Shown here piece after piece: positions 60,218-64,000 of a DNA stretch of 64,000 nt. The position numbers and the translations under genes were made by a program. This DNA comes from JAAYAY01 sp964429355 (lineage in GTDB: Bacteria > Planctomycetota > Planctomycetia > Pirellulales > Thermoguttaceae). Location of the stretch: the NCBI GenBank assembly GCA_964429355.1, contig CAYSCH010000002.1, positions 22,742 to 86,741 of the forward strand, written 5' to 3'. The notes beneath the pieces were generated by a model that did no database searches, had not been told where the DNA came from, and saw only the letters and a list, made by a program, of their open reading frames with translations. Numbering within the stretch: the first letter of the stretch is position 1; every line of letters begins with the position of its first letter.

Positions 60218-62809
60218 ATGGCGTACAGACGTAACAGGTCTGCCCTGATGACGGCGTTCTTGCTAGCTTTCGGGCTAGCCGCCCTTTCCGGGTGCTCTGA
60301 AATGGGCAAGAAGTACGTGGCTTTCAAGGTCACTTCCGACCCACCAGGGGCCTCGGTCGATTCCTTGATGGACAATAAAATCTCCGGTGGCAAGTTCGTG
60401 AATGCGAGTCTTGGAACGACACCCACGGAGAGAGAGGGCGCGCATTTTGCCTTTGGTGCTCCGGGTGTCGGTGATACGAAGCTTGGAGTCAGGGTACACA
60501 AGTCTGGCTACAAGGTTCAAGAGCTATTCTTCGACCCGAGCGACTGGTACAACACGACAGAAGAGGCCCGGAGGCATGTGAAGGAAATCTCGATGGTTCT
60601 GGAACGGGAACCAGACGCTGGGTCGATGCCGGCCGAGTCGAAGCCAGCAGAATCGAAGCCTGTTGCCAAAGAGGAGGTGCCACGCGAACCGCAGCCCGCA
60701 CGCGAGTCTGACGTGCAGCCGAAGGCGGGTGGCGAGGAGAACGCGACAACCGTGGATGCGGGCCAGTTCCAGTTCAAGGTTCCCGCTACATGGACACGAG
60801 CACCCAAATCGGAAGAAGATGAACTAAAGCGCACGATGTTGGCGGGCGCGAGGCAAATGCTGGACACGGAGAAGGGCTCGATGGAGATCGAGCAATTCTA
60901 CATGTTCAAGACGCCCGAGGACGCTATGGTGCTTGTCTATAACGTTTTGGTGCCTGCGACGATGCCGGTCCACGACTACATGACCAAGTTGCGGGCCATG
61001 AACGAAACCAAGTTCGAGTACGGCCGGCAGTCAGGCATTGTGAAACGGGTCATCAAGATCAAATTGACCGAGGGCAAGGACTTAAGCGTGCTGGAAACTG
61101 AATACGTCGCGGCCCAAGGAGAGAACAACCGCACGCTAATCTACAACCTTGCCGGTGGCCCCTCACCGAAATTCACGGTGGCAATCAGCGCGTTCTTCCC
61201 CGAAAACAACGATCAATTCCAGGAAAGCGTCAAGAAGGTGATGGAATCGGTGGCGGGGCTGGTGACGATGTCGTCCGACATGCCAGCGCGGGCGCAGGAC
61301 GCGAACTTTGATTCGGTGACCTTCAAACAGGAAATGGCGAAGATCAAGAAGCTCGGAAAAGACCCGCTCCCGGTCTACTCGGAACAAATGGGAGGCTCCA
61401 TCACCCTCGCGAAATGGAAGCTGGACGGAAAGGGTGGGGCGACGATGTACTTTGCGCCCATGGGGTGGATTGCCGGCTCGTCGTTGGACCTCGGATCGCG
61501 GGCTCCGACGTACGTGCTGGTAAACGTTGGACCGAAGCCGGTGAGGGTCGGAGAGGACGTGCTGGAGATGGGAGAGTACGCAATGGTCCGGGACGGGAAT
61601 CTGGTGAAGGTCGACGCAGAGGAGTTGACGAGAGAACATGGAGAAGCAGCACGGCCGCGCAATCGCCCCAGTGCTCCGATCGAACCCGAAGAAAGGCCGA
61701 TGGCCGCCAAGATCGGACATTTGGAACAGCCAATAATGGATCATGTTACCGCGCGCGTAGGTGAGAGACTGATTCGCATCCAGGGCAAACTCGTAATGCA
61801 AGCTCAGGACGGCGGCATTTTCCTGCTGGCCCGTGACGGCGTACTCTGGGCTATCCAGCCAGAAGAACTGGTCGCGCGTACGTCTGGCGAGTCGCGATTC
61901 AATCCCGTGACACGCGAGGAGATGTCGACGACGGTACTCGCCAACTTGCCCAGTGATTTTCATGTTCATTCCACATCGCATTATCTGGTCTTCTACAAAA
62001 AGTCAGAAACCTACGCTCAGTGGAGCGGCATGCTATTTGAGCGGCTGTACACTACCTTTCGCGAGTATTGGGCGGGCAAGGGCATCGAGTTACTTGAGCC
62101 GGACTTTCCACTGGTGGCTTTGGTACTTGACGACAAACAATCTTACCAGGAATTTACCAGGGACGAATTGGGCGAAGCATCTCAGCAAATCATCACAGGC
62201 CATTACAGTCTCATGACGAACCGTATGACGATGTATGCGATAGGCTTCGATGCCGCAGGGGAAAGTTCCCCGACCACAATCGTGGAGCCCAGTCGATTGT
62301 TTGCCATGCCCGATGCGGAACGCAACGTGGCCAACATCATCCACATTGCCACGCTCCAGATCATGTACAACTGCGGAATGCTCGCACGCTACAGCGATTG
62401 CCCGCACTGGTTTAGTCAGGGAATGGCCAGTTACTTTGAAACGCCTGACCTGCGGTCCTCCGAAGGATGGAGTACCGTGGGCGAGATTAACCGATTTCGG
62501 CTGGCCGAGTTTCAGAAGTCACTTGACGATCGTCCTCGCGACTCGCTCACAACGCTCATCGCGAACGACGAACGGTCGAAAGGCTTGGCTGGTCTAGCTG
62601 AAGGCTGGGCATTGACCTACTTCCTCTTGCACAATCGGTCCACTCATTACGTTTCATACCTGAGAGTGCTTTCGGAAAAACAACCGTTACTTTACGATGA
62701 CCCGAAGACGAGACTGGAGGAGTTCAAGAACTGCTTCGGCGACTTCGATATGCTTGATGCGGAGTTCCTAAGCTTTATTGCTCGAAAGGCATCAGCGGAG
62801 GACGAGTAA
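60218..62809 (+). CDS. lipoprotein with PEGA-like and DUF1570-type domains
   Basis: The 863-residue protein has a lipoprotein signal (MTAFLLAFGLAALSGCSEMG), a PEGA-like segment (about 30-135), a PsbP/DUF1795-like domain (about 175-345, QFQFKVPATWTRAPKSEEDE), a middle region and a C-terminal DUF1570-type domain (about 570-860: STSHYLVFYKKSETYAQWSG, WFSQGMASYFE, GWALTYFLLH). DUF1570 proteins resemble gluzincin peptidases with an HExxH-like motif; here the matching helix is NIIHIATLQIMYNCGMLARY, with no Glu after His and no second His, so peptidase activity is unlikely. GGAGG precedes ATG 60218. A broken partial copy lies at 47.6 kb. Confidence 0.82.
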   Translation: MAYRRNRSALMTAFLLAFGLAALSGCSEMGKKYVAFKVTSDPPGASVDSLMDNKISGGKFVNASLGTTPTEREGAHFAFGAPGVGDTKLGVRVHKSGYKVQELFFDPSDWYNTTEEARRHVKEISMVLEREPDAGSMPAESKPAESKPVAKEEVPREPQPARESDVQPKAGGEENATTVDAGQFQFKVPATWTRAPKSEEDELKRTMLAGARQMLDTEKGSMEIEQFYMFKTPEDAMVLVYNVLVPATMPVHDYMTKLRAMNETKFEYGRQSGIVKRVIKIKLTEGKDLSVLETEYVAAQGENNRTLIYNLAGGPSPKFTVAISAFFPENNDQFQESVKKVMESVAGLVTMSSDMPARAQDANFDSVTFKQEMAKIKKLGKDPLPVYSEQMGGSITLAKWKLDGKGGATMYFAPMGWIAGSSLDLGSRAPTYVLVNVGPKPVRVGEDVLEMGEYAMVRDGNLVKVDAEELTREHGEAARPRNRPSAPIEPEERPMAAKIGHLEQPIMDHVTARVGERLIRIQGKLVMQAQDGGIFLLARDGVLWAIQPEELVARTSGESRFNPVTREEMSTTVLANLPSDFHVHSTSHYLVFYKKSETYAQWSGMLFERLYTTFREYWAGKGIELLEPDFPLVALVLDDKQSYQEFTRDELGEASQQIITGHYSLMTNRMTMYAIGFDAAGESSPTTIVEPSRLFAMPDAERNVANIIHIATLQIMYNCGMLARYSDCPHWFSQGMASYFETPDLRSSEGWSTVGEINRFRLAEFQKSLDDRPRDSLTTLIANDERSKGLAGLAEGWALTYFLLHNRSTHYVSYLRVLSEKQPLLYDDPKTRLEEFKNCFGDFDMLDAEFLSFIARKASAEDE

Positions 62810-63493
62810 GGGGGTGGCCCATTACCGCCGTCGAGTCAAGGCCCGGATTTGTGAATTTCCGAAATAACAACAACACCGGAGCCGTTGGCTCGTCGCATAT
62901 TTACTGTTCATCGGCCGCAGTGTCCAATCAGGAGTAGAGTGCAGACTGTGTCCTTTCGGCAAGCCTGCAAAATCTTGTCGGCCTCTAGGGCCGGCGGGCC
63001 TGACGCGGAGACGGGTGGTGACCCGGGCTGGAACCTTTCTCAAACTTGCCGGAGAAGAGGGTCGAGCCATGAATTGTGGAAGCTACTGGCACGAATGTGG
63101 AGTTCAACATCAACGCCAGTGATAGAGGGCACGTGGCTAAACTGGCAAATAGCATGGGAATCATTCCACAAGAGATCGAGTTGATTGGACCGGACTGCCA
63201 AAACGAAGATCCGCGCGGCGTGACTCCCACTCTACCGATCCCAGCGGACGAGTCACAGTAACGCTCCCACAGACTACGGGGTACGGAACCACGCCGCAAC
63301 AGGCAGGGCAAGCCGGTGTGTGGCTTCCGGTAACGGCACCTCTTGGGCATGGACTCGCCGACTTCAATGACCAAGAAACCTTCAATCTTGCCGATAGCCA
63401 AGGGCGGACCGAGTCTGTCGCCGCAATCTCGTCACGGCGAAGCAGTCAACAGGCCGATTTGTGGGTGGCGCCAGTTGCGCACGCAGCGTCGGG
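62810..63493. other. stretch without a clear gene
   Basis: One short frame (63076-63261, VEATGTNVEFNINASDRGHV onward, 61 residues) reads like protein but has no ribosome site or family and may be a remnant. No RNA or repeat is visible. Confidence 0.35.
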
Positions 63494-63656
63494 TCAGATT
63501 TTGCCGGCTGCCTCGACGAGGTACCGATAGCTGGCCTCGATCAGTCGCTGGCCCTCCTCGGCGTCGAAATCACCCTCGGTTTCCAACGAGACCACGCCGC
63601 TATAACCTGCCTCACGCAGTACGCGCACGCAGCTGATCACCTGGCTGCTGATAGCT
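63494..63656 (-). pseudogene. C-terminal remnant of a sugar phosphate isomerase/epimerase
   Basis: On the minus strand the frame reads LREAGYSGVVSLETEGDFDA followed by GQRLIEASYRYLVEAAGKI and a stop at 63494. This is the characteristic last strand-helix pair of xylose-isomerase-like TIM barrel proteins (sugar phosphate isomerase/epimerase family). The upstream frame dissolves within about 15 codons, so only the last 50 residues remain. Confidence 0.65.
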
Positions 63657-63669
63657 AAAAAAAGGGCAC

Positions 63670-63704
63670 ACGTGCAGGGCTGCCGGATCGGCAGCCCTGC
63701 ACGT
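63670..63704 (-). terminator. strong hairpin, probable terminator of the nuclease gene
   Basis: ACGTGCAGGGCTGCC and GGCAGCCCTGCACGT (15 bp, perfect) flank a 5-base loop. On the minus strand it is followed, after GTGCCC, by a run of seven T. It lies about 65 bases after the nuclease gene's stop. Confidence 0.65.
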
Positions 63705-63767
63705 TTCAGGACCAGTCATCGTGAGCCAACGCCCCAGCGAGGTCTTTTCGATCGAAGGCCCCCCTAT

Positions 63768-64000
63768 TCATCCGCACCACGCCCGGCAATGGCTCTCGCG
63801 AAAGTCGCAGAACAGACATCCAGGCCCGGGCCGATAGACGAACTTCCCGGTGTCCAGGTCGTCCAGATAGCAGCGGACAAGGCTGAACAGCCTACGAAAA
63901 TGCTCTGGCGACCGGGCAGGAGACACGTGGGTCTCGACCTTGGGAACTTTGGTCTTCACCAGCCGCCGGATCTCCAGCCCGCCTTCGCGCCGGCCGGTCG
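63768..64000 (-). CDS. RecB/Cas4-like PD-(D/E)XK nuclease, C-terminal part
   Basis: The last 76 residues are visible; the gene begins beyond the window. LEIRRLVKTKVPKVETHVSP is a typical end of the nuclease fold, followed by FRRLFSLVRCYLDDLDTGKF and the Cys motif CLFCDFRESHCRAWCG, which matches the iron-sulfur-cluster C-terminus of the PDDEXK_1 group (RecB C-terminal or Cas4-like). No CRISPR repeat or other cas gene is in the window, so a stand-alone nuclease is more likely. Confidence 0.7.
   Translation of the reverse strand, partial: TGRREGGLEIRRLVKTKVPKVETHVSPARSPEHFRRLFSLVRCYLDDLDTGKFVYRPGPGCLFCDFRESHCRAWCG

Noticed and set aside
63768..64000. Cas4 of a CRISPR system
   Set aside because: Only the C-terminal Cys motif is seen; no repeats or other cas genes occur in the window. 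The motif is shared by RecB-like nucleases.

Overview
The window reads as a draft or metagenome-derived contig (three runs of N) from a bacterium of the phylum Planctomycetota. The support is the kind of gene content: an ECF sigma factor overlapping a giant Ser/Thr kinase with TPR repeats, a second kinase carrying PEGA and formylglycine-generating-enzyme-like (SUMF1) domains, SHD1-domain secreted proteins, a TerY/PP2C/kinase triad ending in a WD40 propeller, a DUF1570-type protein, an N-terminal FEPLE-type surface-protein leader, and many TPR or ankyrin lipoproteins. No ribosomal RNA or ribosomal protein lies in the window, so the lineage below phylum is not fixed.

Layout. 0-9.6 kb is housekeeping: a cyclophilin downstream of guaA (minus strand), surE with a lipoprotein gene, purC, a GH10-like protein with altered catalytic residues, an FHA-GAF-SpoIIE phosphatase, and a tRNA-Gln(CUG) with a clear promoter and terminator. 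9.6-17.5 kb is an accessory block: a GT9-like glycosyltransferase, a decayed IS21-type transposase, a small HTH protein, then a compact replication module (family A DNA polymerase with exonuclease, a small winged-helix-like protein, a TOPRIM primase-like protein) studded with perfect hairpins and AT-rich repeats. 17.5-19.2 kb has almost no coding signal and contains an assembly gap.

19.2-38.1 kb is a signalling block: ECF sigma plus kinase-TPR; a truncated FEPLE-leader protein; a kinase-PEGA-SUMF1-PEGA protein; a complete IS3-family element with inverted ends; two SHD1-domain exported proteins; then a vWA protein, a PP2C phosphatase and a 1378-residue protein with two tandem kinase-like domains, a membrane segment, a SUMF1 domain and a seven-bladed WD40 propeller. 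This last trio matches the TerY-P triad arrangement with an unusually elaborate kinase partner.

38.1-46.9 kb holds a zinc-ribbon membrane protein (broken by an assembly gap), two secreted carbohydrate-active-looking proteins on the minus strand, another ECF sigma factor and a VKOR-DsbA fusion. 46.9-62.8 kb is a long run of same-direction genes for lipoproteins and secreted or membrane proteins (ankyrin, TPR, PEGA/DUF1570). It contains a duplicated gene segment killed by two nonsense codons, an ankyrin gene broken by one nonsense codon, and two adjacent genes that carry detached Hsp70 substrate-binding-like domains next to glycine zippers. The right edge has a remnant of a sugar isomerase/epimerase and the C-terminal end of a RecB/Cas4-like nuclease.

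The best candidates for something not described before are the pair of ATPase-less Hsp70-substrate-binding-domain proteins (55.7-58.3 kb), the elaborated TerY-P triad (32.0-38.1 kb), and the polymerase/primase module with its nested hairpins and repeats (13.0-17.8 kb).
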